The notes under the pieces: model-generated
What the model saw: only the letters and a program-made list of their open reading frames with translations
What the model was told of the DNA's origin: nothing
Databases searched by the model: none
Part shown: positions 22,801 through 34,800 of the stretch, in pieces
Layout of the letters: every line of letters begins with the position of its first letter
How positions within the stretch are numbered: the first letter of the stretch is position 1
Made by a program: the position numbers and the translations under genes
Assembly (NCBI GenBank): GCA_018340375.1
Contig: JAFFJZ010000012.1
Coordinates: forward strand, 7,502,001-7,566,000
Direction of reading: 5' to 3'
Length of the DNA stretch: 64,000 nucleotides
Source: Gonatopus flavifemur
Taxonomy: Eukaryota > Arthropoda > Insecta > Hymenoptera > Dryinidae

Positions 22801-25800
22801 TTTCATCACCCGTCTTGATGTGATGAAGAAAACCCTTCCATTTTTGCCGCAGGAGCAGTTGTTCACAGGTGAATAAACGACGCTCCACGTCCCTCGACTT
22901 CAACTCATAAGGAACCCAAGTTCCTTGGTTTGAATCATTTCCAACGCAAGCAATCGCTTGAAAATGGCTTGGCAGGTAACTCCTGATGCTGAAGCCAGCT
23001 GTTTTTGCATTCGGCACGGATCCTCATCGAGCAATGTCTCCAATTCAGCGTTTTCGAATGTTCCTGGCCTCCATTCACGCGGACGGTCATCAACATCGAA
23101 ATTACCGTCTTTGAAGCAATGAAACCTCTATCAAAAACCAACAGATTTCTTCTACCGACCGGATTTCCTGGGACAAAAATCGTTCAAAGCCTGACAACTA
23201 TTTTTTGTCTGAATCTGCGTGGCATTTCCAACAAAGTGAAAAACGATTACAGTGTAACTTGTCAATAAGAGCGCTCACCCTGTTCTCCTCGAACGGTATT
23301 TGCCTTACATTGAAAAAAACAGGGTTAGTGTTCTTATTGAGAGGTTGCACTGTGTTTTGATGAACGAAGGTTTACAAAATCGTCATCGAATGTAGAAACG
23401 TAGAATTCTTGGCATAGTCTTCATCACGCCAACAAAGTAGGGGAGAGTTGGATAAAACCGGGTAGGTCAGTGAAACCGAGTACTTCAATATTTCCCTGAT
23501 TAGTGCTTCTTTCTGACAGCAAACGTTTAAACTAGTAGCAGTAGATATTTTGAGCAGTTAGAGAGAACAACAGCATCGATGCAACGCTCTTTCTCACTTA
23601 GAACGTTGTTTAAAGTTTTCTGCGAAAAAATGGTCAAAGTTCTTGCATTTGCGTAGTGAGTTTCAAGTGCCTCACCACTCTCTCAAGAAAGAGGCACGTA
23701 CATACTTCAGTTGAGCATGTTTTCCTGCGTATTTTCATTCTTTAATCATTCGTCTAGAGCAACGCATAATCTATCTAAGCCATAATGACCTCAACAAGTT
23801 GCTGTGGGGTCAAACCGGGTACTTGAGATTGTATCTTCCAATTTATGAAATTTAACAGAATTTGTGTTTTTATTCTGAAATAATCATGAAAACATGTTCA
23901 TTCTTGAAGATCCCTTTGCGCGTGATTGCAACTTTTGTTCTCAATTGAGTTGGCCGCAAAAAAATTCTGTCTCTGAACAATTTTCAAACATGACTCACGT
24001 CTGTTTTCGGCATTTTTATCGAATTCGACAGTTAGTGTTGAAAATTTCACAATTCAGAAGTGTTTTGCATTGATTTAAACGAGTACCCAGTTTTTCCCCT
24101 ACCCATGGAGTGGAACCGGGTTTTTGTACCTTTCGACTAGAACGAATATAAAAAAAATTGTATCAATTTTACAGTAATATACGAATAGTATGTTGTTAAT
24201 GAATGAATAAGGAAACTGAAAAGCTTTGGTTGGTTAATCTATTGCTAATAGGAACTTCTCCATGACCGATTGAAGTTATGGTACCCGGTTTTATCCGACC
24301 TTCCCTTACACAATGTTTTCATAAAAAAAATCTATTTTTCAGATATTCTTCAACAAAGGTTAAAATCACTTACTCGATTGAAGAATGAAACAGAATTCTA
24401 TACTTTGCAATGTCACTAGTCACAGATTATTTAAATTTTGCTCTTCTGTTGATTTGTTCGCGTGTATTTTATTTTGGCCTTGGTTTAAGCGCTCGATATT
24501 ACAAGGTGATTATAATATATTTTTTTCTTTCTTCAAAGGTATTCGAGCGTTTCTATGTTTAATTTTTCTTCAGTGATTTTTCATTAAACTTTTCTCTAAC
24601 TGTGAGAAGCCGGTAGTATGTTTTCCACAGCAAAATTCAGGCCAGATACTCATGCTAGCGACTGTCACATGGGACACCATGAATAAAACAGGCGTCGCGC
24701 GTAACAATTACTACTCAAGCAGAAATCTTTCCGCTCTACATACATACCGGAGTGAGTATAGCAATATACATTTTGGTGGTCAATACAGAAACGAAACTGT
24801 AGGGCAGTCTATCCTTTTTCAAATCTCTCGATTGCTTGAAAAAGATAGACTGCCCTACCGTTTCTTTTTTTGTATGTATGTAGAGCTCAATGATAGAAGT
24901 TTGGTGCGGTGAACGTCGGAGCTGTATAAGCTGAGCCATTTGCCACACAAGTTACTGACGTTTCCCCTAAAAAATTTCTACTCGGGTAGTCTTCGCATGA
25001 GTCTCTACTGCTCTCTGTGAATTTAAACAATTCAAAACGAACCCTGAGATTGGGGGGATACCCAACAATCCCCGACGATGCAGGCAGAGGCGGACTCTGG
25101 TTTTTACCGCCCGTGCCTCATCTAGCTTGCCGCCCTTTATATGGCAGCAAAAATTAATTTTTCACGAAAATATTCATTACCAAAAAATGTTGTTTCAATG
25201 CTTCAAATATTACTATCTTGAAAATTATTTTTCAATTATTAAAATTAACAAATATTTTTTCCGACCCGGACGCCGCCCTTTCACGGCCTGCCGCCCCTGT
25301 GCCGTGGCGCCGTTGGCACAGGCCATAGTTCGCTCCTGGATGCAGGGGTCGCTGGTATCCCCTCAAATCTATTCGTCACAAATATGTTCTTCATTGATAA
25401 CTTTTATCTTATTTTCTTACTAGCTTCATTTAATTCCATACAAAGAATCCATTCCATCCAGTAAAAGTTGATTCTTTTGCAGTTTTATAAAATTCAAATT
25501 CAAACATCATATATTTTTGCTTTTCAATGATAACAAGATAACATTGATTGAATGAATTTATGTGATTTTGTTATTATTGTTCCAGGTTCAATTGGAAGCC
25601 CACTTGAGACTTCATGGTGAAAAATGGGCTACCGAAGACGTCAGAAAGTGCAAACTCTGCAACAAACAATTTGTTCAACCTGCTCTCTACCGACTCCACA
25701 TACGAGAACATTACAAAGTACGTTTTATAGTATTGGCAGATTACTATTTTTATTCATCGAATTGAAAATAGTTTGAAAAGAATAAAATGATAGATAAACC

Positions 25801-28800
25801 CAATTTCAGATCGACATAATTTCTGATTTTTTTTACTGCTACGTTATTAAAACAATACTCAAAATCACTCTTGAAAATAATTGAGTTCGGTTTAAGAGGA
25901 TATGAGCGCAAAATACTCGAAACTGAACGCATAAACAGTCTGAAATTTTCAGGGATGAAGCTTCGAAGGTTTATCTAGGTCTGTACAGAGCTGGAATTCT
26001 GAATTTCGAAAAAAGAGAACAAATTTTTTTTTGTACAGATCTGGATAAGCCTTCGAAGATTCATCCCTGAAAATTGCATGCGTTTAGTTTCAAGTATTTT
26101 GGTCGGAAAGAAATGCCACCAGATGGAGCCGCCTATGCGCTCGTATCCATTCAATAGAACAGTATTTTAATAAGTATTTCACTTTTTCAGTATTTATAAA
26201 ATCACTTCCCAAAAGAAATTCTCCAATCTGTTCTTTTGAATGCCATTTCAAAATCTACTGTTTGTGGATTTGTGGGGTTTGATTGTTTTTGATTATTCTT
26301 CACAAGCTATTCTGCCGTGCAGTGAAAATTCTTCAAATTAAGTCCTTTTCTTTCTAAGTTTTTTAGTGTTGAATTCAATTATTTGTCCTATTCAGCAAGC
26401 CCCTCTTGGATTTTTTATGTTTACAGCAACAAAACAAAGTAGCCAAACAAACGAAAAGAGGAACGAAGCATAAAACAATGTACAAATGCACCATTTGTTT
26501 AAAATCTTTTCCAAAACCGAGTCAATTGATGCGACACATCAGAGTCCATACAGGAGAGAAACCATTCAAGGTAAGAATCAATTAATTCTTGATCATTTTT
26601 GTATCTCCTCTGTAAATCTGAATCAGTAAAAGAGACACTGATTCCATCAGTCCTAAGGCTGCCACTGAGAACCAGTGAGAACCCACTGTTTCGATCAGTG
26701 CAAAGCACTGTTTTAATCAGTGGTACCGAAGTGAACTGATCATTCAGTGATTTTCACTGATTCAATCAGAGGTAAAGAATATTTTGGAATAAATCGGAGA
26801 AAAATCACTTCTACGAGCATTGCACGCAGGTCGACGGGACCGAACATCGAAGCTGTATCATTCAAGCCACCGTCGATTACTTGGACAGTTGTACATCCTT
26901 TGCATGTACAGTGGGTGGCCAAATTATTAGGCCACAATTGAGATTATTGAGATTACTCCAAAGTTGAATATCTCAGTGAAAAATTATCGTAAGGAAACAA
27001 ATGAATACGCAATTTCAAGGGCAAAGTCTACTCTTTGAGCATTATTTGACCTCTTTGGTCTATCATGTTTGCCCGACAACCTACATCGCATTAAGTATGA
27101 GCATTTTGCTCGATATTTCCTCAGTTTTTCAAACAGAAGGAGCTCGCAGGAAGATTAAAACATGGAAACACGAAAATAAACATTTTGTAGAGAATTTCCT
27201 CAGCTCCAAAACGCTTTTTTTATTTTCCTGGTAGAGTCATTTTCAGCGGAGTTATGTCATGTTTTATGACTTGTAATTTTGAGACGGTTAAGGGAACAAA
27301 AAATTTCCTTGGAGGAAAAAGTTTAGTTTTGCTATGTATTATACGAAAAAAAAATACTTCGAGAGGTTTTTGATTGCTTTCAAAAGTATTTTCTGCGTAT
27401 AATACATCTTAAAACAAAACTTTTTCCTCCAAGGAAATTTTTTGTTCCCTTAACCGTCTCAAAATTACAAGTCATAAAACATGACATAACTCCGCTGAAA
27501 ATGACTCTACCAGGAAAATAAAAAAAGCGTTTTGGAGCTGAGGAAATTCTCTACAAAATGTTTATTTTCGTGTTTCCATGTTTTAATCTTCCTGCGAGCT
27601 CCTTCTGTTTGAAAAACTGAGGAAATATCGAGCAAAATGCTCATACTTAATGCGATGTAGGTTGTCGGGCAAACATGATAGACCAAAGAGGTCAAATGAT
27701 GCTCAAAGAGTAGACTTTGCCCTTGAAATTGCGTATTCATTTGTTTCCTTACGATAATTTTTCACTGAGATATTCAACTTTGGAGTAATCTCAATAATCT
27801 CAATTGTGGCCTAATAATTTGGCCACCCACTGTATCAACTTATGCTAATTTTTCAAACTTGAATATCTTGAAAATTGAGAAACCTGAAAATAAGAGCCAA
27901 AGTTTTTCTCCTCATAGGTGCCGGAAGTACACGTAGTTGTACTTTTTATTAAAAACTAACTCTCGCGTCCTCCCCTTGTTATAATCATGCAAATCTCCTA
28001 TTCTCCATGATTATTCTCAACAACGTCATATAAGCGACAGCTTGAATTATTTTCCATATGTGTATTAGCATCCACTCTAAAATCTATTCATTCTGGTTCA
28101 TGTTTTCAAAGTATACATAACGTCATAAAACAATGGTTCATAATTGAAATGCCGTACATATGTTATGCGTTGGTCACCATGGAAAGGTACTAGATGACCA
28201 TTCCAAACTCCCTCATAACCATACTGACACGCGTATAAACAGAATATTGCATTTCATAGCCTAAATTTTGGAAAGATTTTATTCACATGCCACCAAATTT
28301 TATTTCATCTTTCCAATGTACTTTGGAAAAAAATTTCATTTATCTGTTTACTGATGAATCAGTAAGATGTAATTTCATTGATTATTTCAGTACTTATTTT
28401 ACTGATTCTCAGTACTTTTCACTGTTGAATACAGCGTTGCCGAAAAATCGTACTAGCTAATGATAATTGGCTGGTTCTTCTAGAGCCACCCCAATCAAGC
28501 CATTGATTGATCAATCAGCGAAATCTGATAGAATTTTATTGGCCACGCTGTATATCATCAGTGAAATTTGCTGAATCTCCAGTGATTAGAGGAAACACGG
28601 GTTCAAACAGTGGTTTTACTTCCGGGTTCCTTATACTGCTGTCCTAAGCCTAAGCCGTATGTCAACAAAATTCTTCTCCGGTTTTTACATATCCATATTC
28701 GAATAGCTTTTTTATGTGCGTTTCAATTATAAAAATTTTTACTCCATTGAAAACTACGTGAAAAGCTGATTTAGACATCATGGCATTTGTATCATTTAAC

Positions 28801-31800
28801 ATGTGCAAGTTTAAATAAAATGTTTGATATCCCGAAACATCAACATTTTGACATACGGCCTTTTGGTTCAGGACGGCAGTATAGGGAACGAAAGTAATGT
28901 GGAAGGTTCAAAAATCCATTATACAGAGAGAGCATTTCGTCTTTGCCAAACGCTATAAAACGTCAAGAAAGTTCCATTCCCGAAAATGTGTGTGTTTGTT
29001 CACCCGATTCCTTGGCGCGCCATAACTCCCATCAGAATGCACTGATTGGAATAATTTTTTTTCCAGTATGTTTGTCTTGGAGAGGACTCGAGGTTTATTG
29101 ATATTGGTATCGATCGGATAACGCGTCTTGAAAATATTGCGGAATATTGTATGAAAAAGTGTGATTCCGCGACCGCAAATATCCTCGTTTCCTGTTATTC
29201 GATTGCACTGAAATTTATACCACGGTTTAATTGTGATTCGATAGTGTTCCCATATGAGTTTCATCCCAATCGATTGAAAACTGTAGAAAATTCCCTTCTG
29301 CGATTCCCATTATTTGACGATGTTTTAAAAGGCAGAACGAAAACTCTATTCTTCATTTCTCTATTATCAAATATGATTAATCCTAGATATCTCTATTCTT
29401 TCAACCCTTTCACTGTAACGATGTTTTTCCAATCATAAACCGTAACGTGGGTCTGTCAGTCCCGAGGCCTAAAATTACCACAAAACGTGATTCTAATAAT
29501 CTGAAAAAATTCATATGACATGTTTGAACCTTCTACTATACGATAAAATCTTCACAAATACCGGTTTCTCGATATTTCCATTAAATGATTAACAATAAAC
29601 AAATTGAGTCAACTTTTGCTCCAAAAAATCATCACGCAAAGACGAATCTATGGAATTGAATTTTTCAAAAACGAAATTGAAGCTGAAGCATGTACTTTTT
29701 AATAAAAAATATATATCATAATGAGGGGTGAAATGAGACTTCTTATTCGTTCACATGAAAATTCACTTTTTTTGTTGCAATAAATTGAGAGGTTTTATTG
29801 GGAAAAAAAGAATAATTTTTCATTTTATGATAATTTATTCTCCAAAAAGCGGTTACTTCAACTGAATATAAAGTAAGAGGTTTGAAAATAAATAATACAC
29901 GAATTTTATTAGGTGTATAACTTTGCTTCCGCCGTTTTTTCCGAAATTCCAGGCTTTATTGTAAAAAACTGGTTATACATTTATGATTCAAAGTATTGTC
30001 CATCGCTGGCCACTACTTTCTCCCACCTTTCGGGCAGCATACGAATCCCGCGTTGAAAAAACTGGTCATCTTTTGAAGCGATCCAATTTTTTACTTCTTA
30101 ATGAGAACGGAAGTGCTGGTCAGCTAGGCCGTGTGCCATTGATCTAAACAAGTGATAGTGCGAGGGAGCAACGTCTGGAAAATACGGCGAGTGGGGTAGG
30201 ACTTCCCATTTCAAAGTTTCCAAGTATGTCTTGACTATTTTCGCAACATGGGGTCGAGCATTGTCATGCTGTAAAATCACTTTATCATGTCTCTCGTTGT
30301 ATTGCGGCCGTTTGTCTTTCAATGCTCGGCTCAAACGCATTAATTACGTTCGATAACGATCGCCCGTGATTGTTTCAGTGGGTTTTAACAACTCATAATA
30401 CACTATGCCGAGCTGGTCCCACCAAATACCGAGCATAACCTTGGAACCGTAAATATTCGGTTTGGCCGTCGACGTGGAAGCATGGCCGGGATATCCCCAT
30501 GATTTTCTGCGCTTGGGATTATCGTAATGAACCCATTTTTCGTCCCCAGTCACAATGCGATTCAGAAATCCCTTCCGTCTTTGCCTTGCAAGCAGCTGTT
30601 CACAAACACACAAACGCCGTTCAACATCTCTCGGCTTCAACTCGTACGGCACCCAATTTCCTTGTTTCTGAATCATTCCCATGACTTTCAGGCGTTTTGA
30701 AATGCCTGGTTGCGTCACTCCCAATGATCCCGCCAATTCTTGTTGCGTTTGACACGAGTCTTGATCAAGTAATGCCTCCAATTCTGCATCTTCGAAAACC
30801 TTCTCTCTTCCATCGCCATGCTGGTCTTCGACGTTAAAATCACCGTTCTTGAAGCGTTGAAACCACTCTTGGCACGTTCTTTCACTAATAGCGGCCTCGC
30901 CATAAGTATTTGAGAGCATTCGATGAGCCTTAGCCGCAGATTTCTTCATATTAAAGCAGAAAATTAAGACCTCCTGCAAATGACGAGAATTTGGCTCGTA
31001 AGCTGACATGTTTAATCGAGAATAACTTTATGATGCAGACACAAATCGACTAATATTTCGATGGCCTTATGTTTACAAATACCTAAGCTTATTGTATGAC
31101 ATCTATGATCTATTTATCTCAACTACCACTTACCGCTACAGCCATCTATTGCAAAACAGCGGAAGCAAAGTTATACACATAATATCATTATAATTTTGAA
31201 CACCCCGAACATTTTGGAACGCAATGGTGTTCACATACAGGTAATTGGTAGTAGGCACAACAGTGTATGGTTTTTCTATCTTTTTTTGAAGGGCATTCTC
31301 CACACAGTTCTCTCTTATCTAATTTCTTGACAATTTCCTGTGTTTTTACTGTCGGTTCCTGCAGAACCTGTTTTGTACAACCCACAAGTTTGAGAGACAG
31401 ACTATCGCAAATGTGGACGTACCATGCTCATAATCAACGATTTCGGAAACTCACGACGATCACGCATATGTTCCGTTGTTGAAAAATTGTATAAGATGCA
31501 ACTATTCGCAACTGCTTGATCCACCATGCCCATCACGAATCGCTTATTCCATCTAAGCGTTTTGGGAGTGCACGAGTGAGTGCCACATAACAAATCAAAC
31601 ATATCTGTTCCGCTCTTTGTTTTATTGTAAAACTCAATAATTTCGGGTTTACCTGATTCAATAGATGTTTTCTCTGTTGTGTGGAGATTCGATAAAATCA
31701 AAATTACTTTGCCTTTTTTATGGCAATATGATGTAAAAATGTTTTTCCCGTCATATCCGTATATGACGGTATTCCCGGCCCTAATTGTTTGAAATGTTAC

Positions 31801-34800
31801 TGTTATATGACGTTTATTTTTACGGATTGTGCCTACCATAGAAATATCTTTCTCTCATTTTATCGAAAGTTTCAACAGAGGTAAACCAGTTATCAGTTGT
31901 AACGTTTCTCTTTGTATCGTAAATCGGTTCACACAATTTGCGGACATAATAATGTGGTACGCTCTCTGCATTCTCTACTTCTACGCGGCCATAATAAGGG
32001 ATTGCGTTATACATGTAACACGTCTCCGCATTATTGAAACTATTTTTATACCATACCTACTTTGCGAGCTTTGAAGGTATATATACACGTACATTGAATT
32101 TCCCTCGAAAACCCAACAATTGCTCATCTATTGTCATATGCTCTGACGGAATATAATTTTCGCAACAGTTTTTTAATGGAAATATCCCATATCTCGCGGA
32201 CGGGCGCCAAATTATCTTTCTTTCGTCTAGCTGATCGACTTTATCTCTCATCAAAACGTAAACGAACGGATAAAAATTGAAACCGACTCTGAGACATAAC
32301 GCTTGGATACATCATCGAACCGAATTCAGCCGGCCACAATTCAGAGCGGGGTACATTCTCACACTTTTGCATTGCCGCTGTGCATCAGTCCAAAATACAC
32401 TACCCATGTGGAAATGTACACACGGGCCGCTACTGGCGCGGTACTGTTGTCAGAATTGCCAGTACTGGCAAATCCAACCTTGCCCTTATGGGGCCAGTGG
32501 TTTGGACGGTACTGGCAAGGAGTCGGAATGATAACATGATCTTACATAAGGGCCAGTAAAACATTTACCACCACGTCGGTAGCGATATTTGGTGTGTGCC
32601 TGCTATGGTGGAGCTCTGGCATTGCAACAGAATCAGTTGTTCGGCCAGTACTGGATAAGAAGTGGTAGAGGGTCAAAATGATACATCCTACGTAGGAATT
32701 CAGACCCGACCCAGTACTGGCACAGTGCTGGTAATTAGAGATCCCCGGAGTTATACTTCAAGTAAAAAAAAAAAATACATTGGATTTGAACTTTCAAAAC
32801 TTTGTGAATCTACTATTTTTCTCATCACCGTTATCTGAAAAAGACGCTTTGGAAGTGCTTTCATGAAAGTTCACTGGGCAAGGATTGAACCCGGGATCTG
32901 CGAGTGAAAAACAGAGTCTCTATCACATCAGCTAATCTCCGAGTTGACAACGGACCACTTAAATTCCCATTTATTGCACCAATTCCCTTGAAGTCACGCA
33001 ATTTACCATAGACTCCGTAGTGAAACAAGATACTACCAATACCGGTTCATTGTTCTCTATCGAACGTATTGAATGATCATACCAACTCTGTCTTGATACG
33101 GGCGCGACTCCGGCTCACTACAAAAATCAAGTTGCCAAGATCGTGATTTTAATGTCAATCGACTACCGATTCTGTAGTCCCACCAATACTGGTACCATGT
33201 CGTCTATCGAACATATTGAATCATAATACCAACTCTGGCTGAATACTGGCGCGGTACCGTTTCTCGAAATCCTGGGTATTGTCCAGACAGTATCCATTCG
33301 ATACTGACCCTATACCGTCTATCCACGCGAGCCAATACCGGCTGAAATTTTGCGAATGTTCGGCGACAGTTGAAAAACGGTAATGATTCTGAACAGGCAC
33401 AGTTGTTTTTGCCGAACTTTGGCAAATACAACCTCGCCAGTACCACGCCATTTGTCATAATGAATTGATTCTAACGACAATACAACATCGATTTCGTAGT
33501 CAGCCAGTGCCATATTGATACTGGCTTATAGTCGGCTATCAAATCTATGAAGTAGTAATCCGCACTCTAGCTCAGTACTGGCGCCGCTTTGGTTTACCAT
33601 AACAGCCGGATTTCCATGGACATAATTTTAACGTAGTTCGACTACCGATTTTGTAGTTAGCCATTGCCCTACCGATCCTGGCACTCGATCGCCTATTGGA
33701 TATATTGAATGGTTATCCCAACTCTGGGACAGTACTGGCGCGGCTCCGTTACACTACGATCCGTGTATTTTCCGGCCAGTATTGATTCATTACTGGCCCA
33801 ACACTGTCTGTCCACGCCAACCAATACCGTCTCAACTCCGTCGAACATGTACAGCCAGTTGAAAAACAGTAATGGGCCTGAACAGGAACAGTTGTTTTTG
33901 CCGAAGTCTGGCAAATACAACCTTTCCACCCAGGTAGGAATTAACAAATGGCCCAAGCTTGGTGAAAGCTTGGGATGATGACCTCGTGCCAGGCTTGGTG
34001 TTCAATATTGGGCCAGAATGCAATGCCAAGCATGGCCCAATGTCTCATGATATATGTATTATGAGTATTTTGGAGCTTGGCTCATACGATTGAACCGGAT
34101 ATGGCCCAAGTTGTGTATTTCAACTTTTGCCGTGCTTCAACCTGATTCTTCAAACATACTTCTTGGAGAAAAAAATGACGTCATTTTTCATGCCATCCCT
34201 GCTAAAAATTTCCTAGAGAAAACGATAAGATTTTTAGCAGGGATATCGGTACAACTCTGTAAAAATCACAAACATGGAGATGTGGCATAGGTTCTCAAAT
34301 AAACATTGGTTGTACATTGGCCCAATATTGGTTCACCATGCTTGACAGTTTAATGTTTTGCTAAGCTTCAACCACTTGTTGTAATTACATTCCCTACGAA
34401 ACGTGGTATAGATTCTCAAATAACAAATGGTTTGATATTGGGCCGATAGTGGTTCGCTATGCTTGGTAGCTTAATGTTTTGGCAATCTTCAACCACTTGT
34501 TGTATAGGCGTTCCTTATGAAACGTGGTGTGGGTTCTCAAATAACAAACGGTTTTATATTGGGTTGATATTGGTGCGCCATGTTTGGGAGCCCAATATTT
34601 TGCCAAGCTTGCACCAGTTGTCATATTGGCATTTCCCATGGAACCCGGTATGGTTTCTAGAATGAACAACGGTTGCATATTGAACCAATATTGGTTCGCG
34701 ATGCTTGGCAGCCCAGTATTTTGCCAAGCATGGGCCAGTTGTCAATATTGGCATTTCCTACCTGGGCAGTACTGGGCGATTTGTCAACTCCGGCAATTTC

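Larger units (their letters stand above)
14907..25585 (+). other. Intron 5 of the zinc-finger gene (10.7 kb, repeat-rich)
   Basis: Contains a foldback at 15819-16321, MITEs at 18430-18608, 20580-21219, 23250-23352, 23440-24306 and 24734-24885, and a broken mariner at 21833-23140. The stretches 14907-15780, 16400-18400 and 18620-20560 show only AT-rich sequence. Frames such as 19569-19871 (100 codons) have no recognised domain. A possible hAT fragment with CAGAGGCGGACTC and CCGCCCCTG ends lies at about 25085-25300. Confidence 0.6.

Noticed and set aside
25085..25300. Complete hAT element with CAGAGGCGGACTC end
   Set aside because: Ends look hAT-like but flanking 8-mers do not match, so limits cannot be supported.
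32872..32945. Functional tRNA gene
   Set aside because: Acceptor and anticodon stems do not pair adequately; kept only as a SINE-like block.
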